Assembly (NCBI GenBank): GCA_015852425.1
Contig: JAAAIG010000277.1
Span: 1 to 41,561, forward strand
Reading direction: 5' to 3'
Source: Gryganskiella cystojenkinii
Taxonomy: Eukaryota > Mortierellomycota > Mortierellomycetes > Mortierellales > Mortierellaceae
Length of the DNA stretch: 41,561 bases
Position 1 is the stretch's first letter. Every line of letters begins with the position of its first letter. Shown here one piece after another: positions 1-9,292 of this stretch. Position numbers and translations under genes: made by a program. The notes beneath the pieces are model-generated. The model had not been told where the DNA came from. It saw only the letters and a program-made list of their open reading frames with translations, and ran no database searches.

Positions 1-453
1 GATGAAAAGCAAAGAGTATGTCACGCATGGTTTTTTGTCAATCGTAAATGCTACAAGGCCTACAACTTGAGTGGGCTATCTAAGGAAACCCGATCGGATC
101 ATGGTCACATGATTTACCTCTACAATCGGTAAACCTCTTTAAAATCGGTAAACCTCTTTAAAAGAACACAAATCTGATTCGCTCCGTCGGATGAATCATT
201 TCCTTGGAGCACCAAAAAAACCGTTACTGGCTCTGCTGTGGGAACACGGTCATCTTCGGCATCAGCTTTTTCGTTTCGTTGTTTTTGCCGCCATTCCGCC
301 ACAATCACCCGACCGTTATTTTACGTTCCTCTCTCTTCATTACTCTCTACTTCGTTCTCATCCTCCAAAGAGTTTTCTACTCTCTTCCCTTGATTCCTTC
401 TTGCCTTACCCTCTCCTCTCATTCCACGAAGAAAAAAAAAACTGCATTTTCAA
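1..453. other. Left edge, no gene recognised; leader of the carrier gene
   Basis: I see no convincing coding exon here. The last ~150 bases are strongly pyrimidine-rich and end in an A-rich stretch just before the carrier ATG at 454, which fits a 5' leader. A perfect 19-bp tandem duplication lies at 124-161. Short open frames across the interval show no protein-like composition. Confidence 0.5.
124..161. repeat. Perfect 19-bp tandem duplication
   Basis: The unit AATCGGTAAACCTCTTTAA occurs twice back to back (124-142 and 143-161) with no mismatch. It lies about 300 bp before the carrier start codon. It may be a recent slippage duplication or a doubled upstream site; nothing else in the sequence assigns a role. 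Confidence 0.9.
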
Positions 454-1732
454 ATGTCAAGCTCATCCATGCAATCCTCAGGAACAGCCGCATTGACGGT
501 CCCTTCTCTGGTGCCACCAACCCCCATTCCAACTATTGCAACCGCCACAACCACTGTGACAAAGAAACCCTCGGCTTTATGGGGATTCCTCGCGGGAGGT
601 ATTGCTGCCTGTGGAGCTGTGACAATCACTAACCCTGCCGAGGTATGACAGAAAACAAAAAAAATAGGGGATAGATACTCGATCCTCCTCAACTTGTTCA
701 TTTGAGCCCCTTCATCAAAAGTGATATTTTTGTCTGATCTTATCTTTTTCGGTCAAACGTGGCAACGAATAGGTCATCAAAACAAGACTTCAATTGCAGG
801 GAGAGTTAATGCGCCAGGCTCCAGGATCGACTCGGATCTACACCAACTTTGCTCAGGCCTTTGGTCACATCGCCAAATATGAAGGTATTCGAGGACTTCA
901 AAGAGGACTCGGATCTGCGTACATGTACCAGATCATGATGAACGGTACCCGTCTCGGGCTCTATGATCCCATCAAACATTCGATTCACTCCCTCTTGAAG
1001 ACCGATCCGGGGCAGAACAATAACGTAGTTAATATCGCAGCTGGAGGAATCGGTGGCGTTCTTTCCGCAGCGTTGGCGAGTCCGTTGTTCTTGGTCAAGA
1101 CAAGGTTACAATCGTATTCATCCCACGCGGGGTCTCGCGTTGGTCATCAACACAAGTACAGGCACACTATGGACGCGTTGAGATCGATCTATAAGGCCGA
1201 GGGTCTCCGGGGCGTTTACAGAGGAGTTGACGCCTCGATGATGCGAACCGGTGCGGGGTCATCCGTTCAGTTGCCGTTGTATGATGTCGTCAAGCAGAAA
1301 TTGATCACGGTCGGTGGAATGGAGAACGGCGTGTACTGTCACGGATTGTCAAGTATGATCTCAGGATTCTTTCTGTGTATTGTCATGAACCCGTTCGATA
1401 TTATCTCGACAAGAATGTTCAATCAGGCACCTGATCCTGTCACTGGCAAAGGTGGAATGCTGTACAAGTCTCCAATCGATTGTTTCGTCAAGACCATAAA
1501 GGCCGAGGGTGTTGGCGCTCTTTACAAGGGATTCACTGCCCATTATCTGCGCATTGGGTAAGGTTGATTTCTTGTCTGTGCACTTTACTGAAAGGAGGAC
1601 ACGTTTTTAACCGATTCACACTGCCTCTTTTACTTCATTTCTCTATTTTCTTCCATTAGACCACATACCATTTTGACTTTTGTGTTGATGGAATCAGTGC
1701 GCAGTCAGTTCGAAAAGTTTGGCCTCTTCTAG
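454..1732 (+). CDS. OAC1: Mitochondrial oxaloacetate carrier (OAC1 type, SLC25 family)
   Basis: Exons 454-642, 773-1557 and 1660-1732 join into 348 residues. The SLC25 family moves metabolites across the inner mitochondrial membrane through three repeats of two helices each. The repeat signatures are visible: PAEVIKTRLQLQ split by intron 1, SPLFLVKTRLQSYS in repeat 2 and NPFDIISTRMFNQ in repeat 3. SPLFLVKTRLQS and the late TRMFNQ...DCFVKTIKAEG...LYKGF stretch are characteristic of Oac1 and animal SLC25A34/35, which carry oxaloacetate, malonate and sulfate. The last exon encodes the final helix (PHTILTFVLMES) and a short tail ending in GLF. The first ~45 residues are a Ser/Thr/Pro-rich extension before the first helix. 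The start is the first in-frame ATG after an A-rich leader. Family is near certain; substrate is inferred from the motifs. Confidence 0.9.
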
Positions 1733-2253
1733 AAAAGAGGTCCTTTCGTTTCTATGGTTAAAAACCTGCATGCGAAAGGATCTTTTCGGCATGGTTAAAG
1801 CCTTTCAGTTGACGCAGCACGAATTACCTCTTTTCCGTCCTCTTGTCGAAAACGACCACGATTTATACCCTCCTTTCTCTCCTCTCCTCTCCTTCCTCTA
1901 CCCACATGTTACTTTGTCATGTTCTCATCCCTCAACATTTTAGACGATGAAATAGAAAACGAACAGACAAACGTGCAACAAATCAATCTTTTGTTGAAAA
2001 AATGCTCAAAGAAATTGCGTTCATGATAAGTTACATGAAATGAAAAAAATAGAACGGACTCAGCACCAAGGTCCAACTCCATCAATATCGACGAACACCT
2101 TTGTTCATGCCGTTCAACAAAATCTCAAATCATTAAAGGCAGAAAGCACATCGTTTTTTTTTGGTAGATACTATGCTATTCGTATTTATTACAGAAGGGG
2201 AGAGAAGAAATCAAGAGGAAAGAAAAGAAAAAGAATACTAATTTTGTGTGGTT
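1733..2253. other. Convergent intergenic region
   Basis: This is the tail-to-tail space between the carrier (+) and the GATA factor (-). It should hold both 3' untranslated regions. It is AT-rich with T-runs, and I see no exon or RNA gene in it. Confidence 0.5.
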
Positions 2254-4143
2254 TTAAAACAGGTGGTCAATGTTGGACTGCGCATCCGTCTCGGTACTGG
2301 CCAACAGACGGTTACGAAGGACGCCGCAACGACTCTCAAGGATCGAGAGGAATCGGTTCATCTGGTGCGCGTTCATCTGTCCGACCATGTCCGAGAACTT
2401 GTTCTCGTCCATAATCAGGTTCCCAGACAAATTCTGAGCGACACTGTTGGTAGCAGTGGCGGTGGTGGCAGGTTGATGAGGAGCACGGGTCTGTTCTTGA
2501 TGAGAGTGATGATGATCATCCTCCTCGCTGTCACTCGAGTGGGGCGAAGCGACCGAAGGAGAGACTCCCTGCAGTTCTTGAGCACGACGAGACATTTCCT
2601 CGACCATTGAAGCCTCAGCAGAGCAAGCGACATCTTGACCAGCAGACTTGGCTTGTTGTTGCTCTTGAGCCTGAACCTGGGCTTGAACCTGAGCATGGAC
2701 AAACGCCAAGGCCTGGGCTTGAGCTTGAGCCTGGTGAGCGAGGTTACCGCCCCAGTCACGACGACGTCGAGTAATCTTTGACTTGCGCATGGTCACAGGA
2801 CGATCACGGTTATGCAGCTTGGCGTACAGCCCACATGCGTTGCAGATCGGATCACCAGCATCGTTCTTGCGCCAGAGAGGCGTCTGGGTCTGAGAACAGT
2901 TGGCACACTCGATCCCTTGCTTGGCAGTCATCAAGGGAGGGGTCGTCTTCTGGGTAGGAGGACGAATCAGGGCTTCCGAGTACATCTTTGTCAAGTCAGG
3001 GAGCGACTTCAGGGCGGGACCAGACGCGGTGACAGCAGTATCCGACTCGCTGTCGGACGAGGCAGAGGACTCGCGAGCAGACGAAGGGGACGAAGCACGA
3101 GTACCCTGGTTCGAGGGACGAGCATAGGGCATAGTGCTCAAACGAGCCTCGGCAAGGACCATGGGGAGCTTGTGCCGCACGTTCAAGGGGCGATGGGCTC
3201 CATACTGCTTGAGGTAGAGACCGCAGGCATTGCAGAGTGAGTGCTGACGATCAGGAGTCCTACGCCAGAGAGGGGTCTGGGTCACCTTGCAGTTGAAGCA
3301 GATGAGCTGACGGTTGGACTTGGAACTACTGTTGTTGCTGCACTTGGACGACGAAGCCTCAGCAGAAATCTCGGGACTAGGCGAGCGCTCAGCCATGGCC
3401 GACGACGACGCAGGGGACGAAGGCGCGGGTGAGGGAGAGGAAGGAGAATCGACAGAGTCCGAGAGAACGTCGGTGCAATCCATTTGGTTGTTCTCTTCCA
3501 GGTGCGACAAAGGGGCATCCTCGCTCTTGACCTGTTGAATCTGGGCCAGATAGCGGGCCAGACTGTCGGCATCCGCCTGCTGGGTCTTGGCCAATTGCTG
3601 CTTCTGTTGCTCCTGTTCTTGCTGATGTTGCTGTTGCTGAGCCAAAATCTTTTCCTGCTGCTCCTGCTGCTTGCGTTCCTGCTCCAAACGGGCAGCAAGT
3701 GCAAACTCCCAACGTTGCTGCTGCTGCTGCTGTTGTTGTTGGTGGCTGTAAGCTTGATTCTGGGCTGTAAGGTAGGCATGCAAGAGAGCGGCTTGACGGG
3801 CGGTCTCATCCGAGGACGAAGAACCGACAACGGGCATCTGAACGGCGGTAGAAGCGCTAGAATTGTTGACCAGGGGAGGAAAGTTCATCTGTTGCTGACC
3901 GTGCAGAGAGGTAGGTGATGCTGGCGAGAGAGGGCGGAAATCTTGGAAAAGATAAGCACCTCCCAAGTCGGGACTATGCTGTTGAGAGGCAAAGGATTCG
4001 ATCGAAAGAACGGGCGAGTGCGAATCATCCGAGAACGAGGTGTAGTCGAGGACGTCCTGGTTCGAAAGAAGCATCTCATGACTATCGTCGAGCCAGGAGG
4101 ACGAGTTGGCCTGGACCACGCTGCTGTTGGGAGTCGAAAACAT
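2254..4143 (-). CDS. GATA-type transcription factor with two zinc fingers
   Basis: Single exon, 629 residues. Finger 1 starts near residue 281 (CFNC-X18-CNAC, containing TPLWRRTPDR). Finger 2 starts near residue 413 (CANC-X17-CNAC, containing TPLWRKNDAGDP) and is followed by the basic tail RPVTMRKSKITRRRR. Such fingers bind WGATAR-like DNA in the nucleus. A nine-glutamine run lies near residue 135, a Q/E-rich helical stretch spans about 145-190, and acidic/Ser-rich stretches flank the fingers, as expected of activation regions. The C-terminus has an Ala/Gln-rich segment and a His/acid patch. Siderophore repressors of the SreA/Fep1 type also have two fingers, but they carry a cysteine-rich block between them that is absent here. 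The regulon (nitrogen, iron, light or development) therefore cannot be told. The start is the first ATG of the frame; no intron is needed. Confidence 0.9.
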   Translation of the reverse strand: MFSTPNSSVVQANSSSWLDDSHEMLLSNQDVLDYTSFSDDSHSPVLSIESFASQQHSPDLGGAYLFQDFRPLSPASPTSLHGQQQMNFPPLVNNSSASTAVQMPVVGSSSSDETARQAALLHAYLTAQNQAYSHQQQQQQQQQRWEFALAARLEQERKQQEQQEKILAQQQQHQQEQEQQKQQLAKTQQADADSLARYLAQIQQVKSEDAPLSHLEENNQMDCTDVLSDSVDSPSSPSPAPSSPASSSAMAERSPSPEISAEASSSKCSNNSSSKSNRQLICFNCKVTQTPLWRRTPDRQHSLCNACGLYLKQYGAHRPLNVRHKLPMVLAEARLSTMPYARPSNQGTRASSPSSARESSASSDSESDTAVTASGPALKSLPDLTKMYSEALIRPPTQKTTPPLMTAKQGIECANCSQTQTPLWRKNDAGDPICNACGLYAKLHNRDRPVTMRKSKITRRRRDWGGNLAHQAQAQAQALAFVHAQVQAQVQAQEQQQAKSAGQDVACSAEASMVEEMSRRAQELQGVSPSVASPHSSDSEEDDHHHSHQEQTRAPHQPATTATATNSVAQNLSGNLIMDENKFSDMVGQMNAHQMNRFLSILESRCGVLRNRLLASTETDAQSNIDHLF

Positions 4144-5412
4144 AGTTTGTTACGGGGTTGGTTCGAATTGGGTGTGTGAGCGAATTTAAATTATTTTTTT
4201 TGTCGGTTTTGTGACTCGGTGGAGAGGCGAAAAATTTCGGTCGATAAGGAAAAAAGGGGGGCAGAAAGGCGGATTGATTTTGTTGGTTGTCAAAGTTGAA
4301 AGCGGCAGGCGAGGGTGTTTTGTTGTTGATGTTGATGTTGTTGTTGATAGAGGACTTGTCGAGGAAGGTGGAGATTGTTGTTAAAGAGGATGTCGAGGAT
4401 AGAGAAAAGTTGCTGGGTTTGTTGTAGTAGTAGTTTGAGGTTCGGATATCGTACTATTCCGCGTAGGATCAATCGACTTCGCGGCCAACGTGGCCACCGG
4501 AGGTGAGATAGAAATAAGCCATTGTGAATAAGAAATAAAGAAAAAGAAAAAGCTTTTGAGTGTAGTAGAGGGGTTCAGCTAGAGTGCCTGTCTGTTAGGG
4601 TCTAGTGAAGGAAGAGGTTTGTTGGTTGAAATAGATTGATTAAAAAAAAGAAAAGCGGTTGGTCGTTGCCAGTGATGATACGGCAACAACAGTGAAAGAA
4701 AGTAAAAGAGTAGTGAAAAGAGAATTGGATTCTCTTGTTCCTGGATCAGATGTTAAATCGGATCAGGGGTTTTTTTTGCAAGAGCAGATGTAGCTAGGCA
4801 AAGCGGGGTGAATCGCTTGTCGGAGCGGGTGAGGGAATTGTGCAGGAAAGATGGGATAAAGAAGAAGAAAGAGAAAAAGGGTCTCTGGTCTCTTTATGTC
4901 GGGTCCTCGATGGCGACACTTTTTGCGTACGTATTTTTTACAATTCAATACAAAATGACAAAACTCCTTTAAGGGGTGCAAATGGCTGTGGCACGTACAG
5001 AAACTCTTTTCATGATCGAACCACTCACGTGTCAGTTCAACGATAAACGAGAGACCAGCGAAGACTAAGGTTTAGTCCTGGGGACAGGTAGGTTCCCTTT
5101 TGTTCCTTTTTTCTTTGACAAAGAAGAATCTATTCATCCATCGGTTCCCTGTCTAACCTTCTTGACGCTCTTTCGAGAGGAAAGCAAGAAACAAAGCAGA
5201 CCTGGATGTGTGTGTCTTCTGTTGAAGGTCAACCTTCACTGGAGCGAGAGACCCATGAATAGTTCTTAAGGGTGTCGTTTGGTGGCGGAGGGACCAATTT
5301 TGAAAATGGTCATTGCGCTACAGCAAAAATCGATTTGCTCTTTCTTTTGCAATACATTTCATTACAAAGAACCGAAAGACCACAGCATCACCTGCTACCA
5401 GAACCTATCAAC
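4144..5412. promoter_or_regulatory. Divergent promoter region of the GATA factor and GPN2
   Basis: These 1.27 kb separate two genes read outward and so should hold both promoters and leaders. A GTT-rich stretch (4311-4350) lies just upstream of the GATA factor. Three HGATAR-like words (4242-4247, 4345-4350, 4506-4511) could allow self-regulation, but that number is near chance. No coding exon other than GPN2 exon 1 is visible. Confidence 0.4.
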
Positions 5413-6887
5413 ATGCCATTCGCACAGGTACTGCAAACTGGAGATCTCGATTAGAAAGAGGACGCTTGACCCAGGAAAAGGTTGTGAGTGCAGGGCATTT
5501 TGTTCAACGAAACTGATCGCAATGAAACCTTTTTATAACCACATGCGCAGGTCGTAGTAGGCCCACCAGGCTCTGGTAAAACCACGTACTGCAATGGCAT
5601 GTATCAGTTCCTGAACGGCATGGAGAGGTAAATCAACGTGACCCGGTTTGTATACTTTTGATCCGCTCTGCAACAGACAAACACTCAAAGTCAACGCGGA
5701 CAAGCCTTTTTTTCTCTTAACAATCTTTTCTCTCTGTTATATTACTTTTGCCACACTCTCGCACAATCTCCATAGAAAGACAACAATCGTGAACCTCGAC
5801 CCTGCAAACGAGATTGTTCCTTACCCAACCGACATCTCGATCCTGGAACTGATCTCTCTCGAGGACACGATGGAGAACCTGCAACTCGGACCAAACGGAG
5901 GAATCATCTACTGCATGGAATATCTTGCCGACAACATGGACTGGCTCGAGGAGAAGCTCAAGGCCTGTGGCGAGGACTATATTGTCTTTGATTGTCCCGG
6001 TCAGGTCGAACTTTATACACACAACGATGCCATGAAACGGATCCTTGCAAGACTGGAAAAGATCGGCTACAGAGTATGAACTACACACATTTTTTTATTT
6101 ATTTCTCGTCCCCGTTATCTAAAAACGGCTGCGGAGAGAGAGAGAGAACATGATGGAAGGCCTTAACCTTGAAAAATTTCATTTGTTTACTTTTGATGCA
6201 CTTTAGCTCACCTGCGTTCATCTCGTGGATTCACATTATTGCACGGATGCCGCAAAGTACATTTCTGTCCTCTTGCTCTCACTCAAGACCATGCTCCAAC
6301 TCGAGTTGCCTCATGTGAACGTCCTTTCCAAAGTCGATCTGATTGAAACCTACGGGCGGCTGCCGATGGCCCTGGATTTTTATACAAATGTCGCGGATCT
6401 CAGTTTCCTGCAGTACCATCTGAACCAGGATCCGTTCATGGCAAAATTCTCTCAGCTGAACGAGGCTATGTGTGATCTGATCGAGAGTTTTGGACTCGTC
6501 GGGTTCGAGACGTTGTGTATCCAGGACAAGGACTCGGTGACAAAAGTTGTCCGAGCCATCGATAAAGCTGGCGGATACGTCTTTGGAGGATTGGAGGAAG
6601 CGAACGAGAGTATCTTGATGACCGCGATGCGATCCGGATCGGAGTGGGAGAGTACGGTCCATGATGTTCAGGAACGGTATATGGAAGATTGGGATGAGAC
6701 TGGTGAAGATCTCAAAAAGTTTGCAAGAGAGTACAAGACCGAAAACTCAGGAAACGAGAAGGAAAAGGCGAAGGAGGAAGGGGATGTTGTCATGACTGAG
6801 GCCGATAAAGGTCGCACAGTCGAGGTCATTGGCGAGATTGACCGGACGTCTGATGGCAAGAAGCGGGTTGGCTTTGCGGACCAGTGA
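5413..6887 (+). CDS. GPN2: GPN-loop GTPase 2 (RNA polymerase II assembly/import factor)
   Basis: Exons 5413-5427, 5551-5627, 5776-6073 and 6207-6887 give 356 residues. The first exon is only 15 nt (MPFAQ). The P-loop GPPGSGKTTYCNGM follows in exon 2, then VNLDPANE, the GPN insertion LGPNGG that names the family, and FDCPGQVE (G3). The guanine-specificity segment reads LSKVDLIE, and DKANGY-like DKAGGYVFG lies near the C-terminus. The ~80-residue tail is charged. Gpn2 works in the cytoplasm with Gpn3/Gpn1 and Rba50-like factors to assemble and import RNA polymerase II and III. An upstream in-frame ATG at 5272 exists, but MPFAQ matches the usual fungal start. It ends 150 bp from the convergent CMP kinase gene. 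Confidence 0.93.
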
Positions 6888-7037
6888 GGTCTTGCCAATC
6901 GTTACTTGCATGTAATATACACAAACAAGCATTCATTATAAAACAACACAAAACAGCAAAAGACTACATTTTAAATATGCAAGTGTTTATGATGGTGATA
7001 CAAGATATGAAACGGAGGTAACCAGTAGTAGGTTCTC

Positions 7038-8096
7038 CTAGTTTTCGCCTTGGCGGCGAAGAGCTTCCTTAACAATGACATCAACCTGCTGTTCAATCGT
7101 CATGTTGGAAGTATCGAGCTCCATGGCATCCTCGGCTTTACGAAGTGGTGAGACAATACGTGTACGATCCAGCTCGTCCCGTCTTTCCAGATCCTTTTGA
7201 ACTTGCTCCACCGTCTCCAGAACTGCCTTGCTTCCAGCATTCCTTTTCAATTCTTCCAGTCGTCTAACAGCGCGGATATGACTATCTGCGACTAAAAAGA
7301 CCTTCAAATCTGCTGTGGGCAAGACGACGGTACCGATGTCACGTCCATCCATGACCATGCCTTTGCGCGTTTCTGCCGTGGCTGAACGTGTGAGCGTCGT
7401 GACCTCATCGCTTGTCGCACCCAACGCACGGACTTTTTGCAACACCGCCTGACGAACCTCTGCGATGGCCGCGACAGCGGAGACGTGTTTCGAAACGGTC
7501 GAGGTCCTGATCTCGGACGAGACATCCTTTGTGTCGAGAAAGACGCGCGTGGTGGGTAATTGGTTCAAAGATTCGTAGAACTGGGTCTTGAGCCCGATCT
7601 TGGCCTCGTCAGCGATTGAGGCTATCCTGGTGATGTTTTGAGTCTGTGCTGGGTCAATACCCTTTTGAAGAACTGATAACGTCACCTAAACAGCATAAAA
7701 TGAGAATTTGGGAACCATATGTTTGAGAGGGCTGCTTATCAAAAAAAAACCCCCCTCCTTTCGCGAGAGGGAATTCCTAGACAAACAAGTTTTCCGACAT
7801 TTGCGATCAAATCCCTTACACATCTGTAGAAGGCACCAGTGTCGATATAATCGAATCCGAGTCTTTGAGCTACTATCCGAGCCGTGGTACCTATATTAAA
7901 CATTATGGAGTGGTGAGAACTGTCAGTCCTGCAACCCTCTCATGGTCTACGATATGCAAGGCCTTTTTTTTTTGGGCCAGAAATGTGTCAGTCCAGTACT
8001 CTTTCCAGAAGCAGAGGGTCCATCAATGGCGACCTGGAAGGGGCGCGTGCGAGTCGTAGTGGTGTATGCTCTGCGAGTAAGACTCCTGAATGACAT
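7038..8096 (-). CDS. Bacterial-type CMP/dCMP kinase with mitochondrial presequence
   Basis: Exons (coding order) 8096-8000, 7890-7820 and 7685-7038 give 271 residues. The enzyme phosphorylates CMP and dCMP with ATP. Residues 1-21 (MSFRSLTRRAYTTTTRTRPFQ) are Arg/Thr/Ser-rich with no acid, like a mitochondrial targeting peptide. The mature part follows the bacterial Cmk pattern: P-loop DGPSASGKSTTAR, CMP-binding YIDTGAFYR, MDGRDIGTVVLP, the lid arginines AVRRLEELKR, and SPLRKAEDAMELDTSNMTIEQ near the end. The usual fungal UMP/CMP kinase (Ura6 type) is a different, shorter family lacking DTGAFYR and DGRDIGT. A longer reading from an upstream ATG would bury the presequence, so I chose the inner ATG. 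Two introns show it is settled in a eukaryotic genome. Likely role, inferred: CTP/dCTP supply inside mitochondria. Confidence 0.9.
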
Positions 8097-9292
8097 TTCG
8101 ACAAATCGTTCCCAGAGGCAATGAAGCGAATGTATCCGGGAGATATCAGTTTGAACAACGATTAAATTTACACCCTCAAGTGTAAATGAATAGCCGTCAC
8201 TCGTCATGTGACCCAGACAAACCAAATTCTTGGGGAACCCAACGACTTTTTTTCTCCAAGGGGCGATCGTTGATGTTTGCCCTTTGTGGGAAGGACGTAC
8301 ATTGGGCTCGACAAGAGTTGACTGACCCTTTTGAACTTATGTGGCACATTACTGGGGATCTGAGTCTTTACCTCGTTTTACACACCCACAGACCTTTTTT
8401 GGCCATCACCATTTTTTTTTTGCTGTGGTGGGTAGAAAGAATAAAGTTTCATGGGGGCGGACAAAAGGAATATTTATTTGAAAAAAAAAAAAAAAGATTC
8501 AGATAGTCAGGGAGGCTTGCTCGACCTATCGGCGGCTGTGAAAAATGATTCATTGGGATTGAATAATGGAAATATGATGGGAACACACGGATACACCCTT
8601 CAAAAGTTGTTAACTAACAGTTATCATTGGTGGGTCAAGTGGCGCGTTTTTGGGTTTCTTTCTTCCTCACCGCCTCACTGGTCTTGCGCTTGCTGATTTT
8701 TGACTTTATTTTTTGTTGAACGGACTTGATCTGCTTGTCAGTCGAGCAAATTGATACGGATAATGGCTTTGTTATTGAACCGATATCTCATATCTCTTAA
8801 CCCCAGCATTGCTGGTCTCTGGGTCCCTGTCATTTTTTTTTTTTTTTTTTTTTAAAAAAGACGCCAGATGGACAGGCCACCTCAGCCAACAACCCAACAC
8901 TCAACCCATAGAAATGTGCTCCGTGGGTTTCCAACAATTTCTATTTTTTGGGTCGATCAGTCCACTTTTAGGTATCATTCGGTTTTTTTGTTCTTCATTG
9001 TTCACCTGCGGGGAGATCCTCTTCTTCTTCAGCCAAAGCCCATCCTCCCATCATCACCTTTAAATATCGGTCCCAATTTCATCCCATTTTTTCTCCTCTT
9101 ACTTTTCATTTCTTTCATTCCCAACTATTCACGCCTCATACCTCTTCTCGATCCTCCTTTCCCTCCTCGTCCGTTTCTGTGCCATCGTTCTTCTTGTATA
9201 CCATTTTGCTTCTTCCTTTGTTTCATTTTTGCACATAGTACCCTTATCTCTTATCATCCTCTTCTTTTAATTCTTTATTTCTACTCTATATC
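8097..9292. promoter_or_regulatory. Divergent promoter region of CMP kinase and ATP-citrate lyase
   Basis: About 1.2 kb between outward-facing genes. It contains a 15-A run (8481-8495), a 21-T run (8833-8853) and, over the last ~250 bases, a C/T-rich leader before the ATP-citrate lyase ATG. Homopolymer tracts of this kind often keep fungal promoters nucleosome-poor. I see no exon or RNA gene. Confidence 0.4.

Noticed and set aside
4230..4511. Three HGATAR-like words upstream of the GATA factor, suggesting self-regulation
   Set aside because: About that many are expected by chance on two strands in 1.2 kb, and none are clustered or paired.
5272..5412. Longer GPN2 start at an upstream in-frame ATG
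   Set aside because: The added residues resemble no GPN protein, whereas MPFAQ directly before the P-loop is the usual fungal start.
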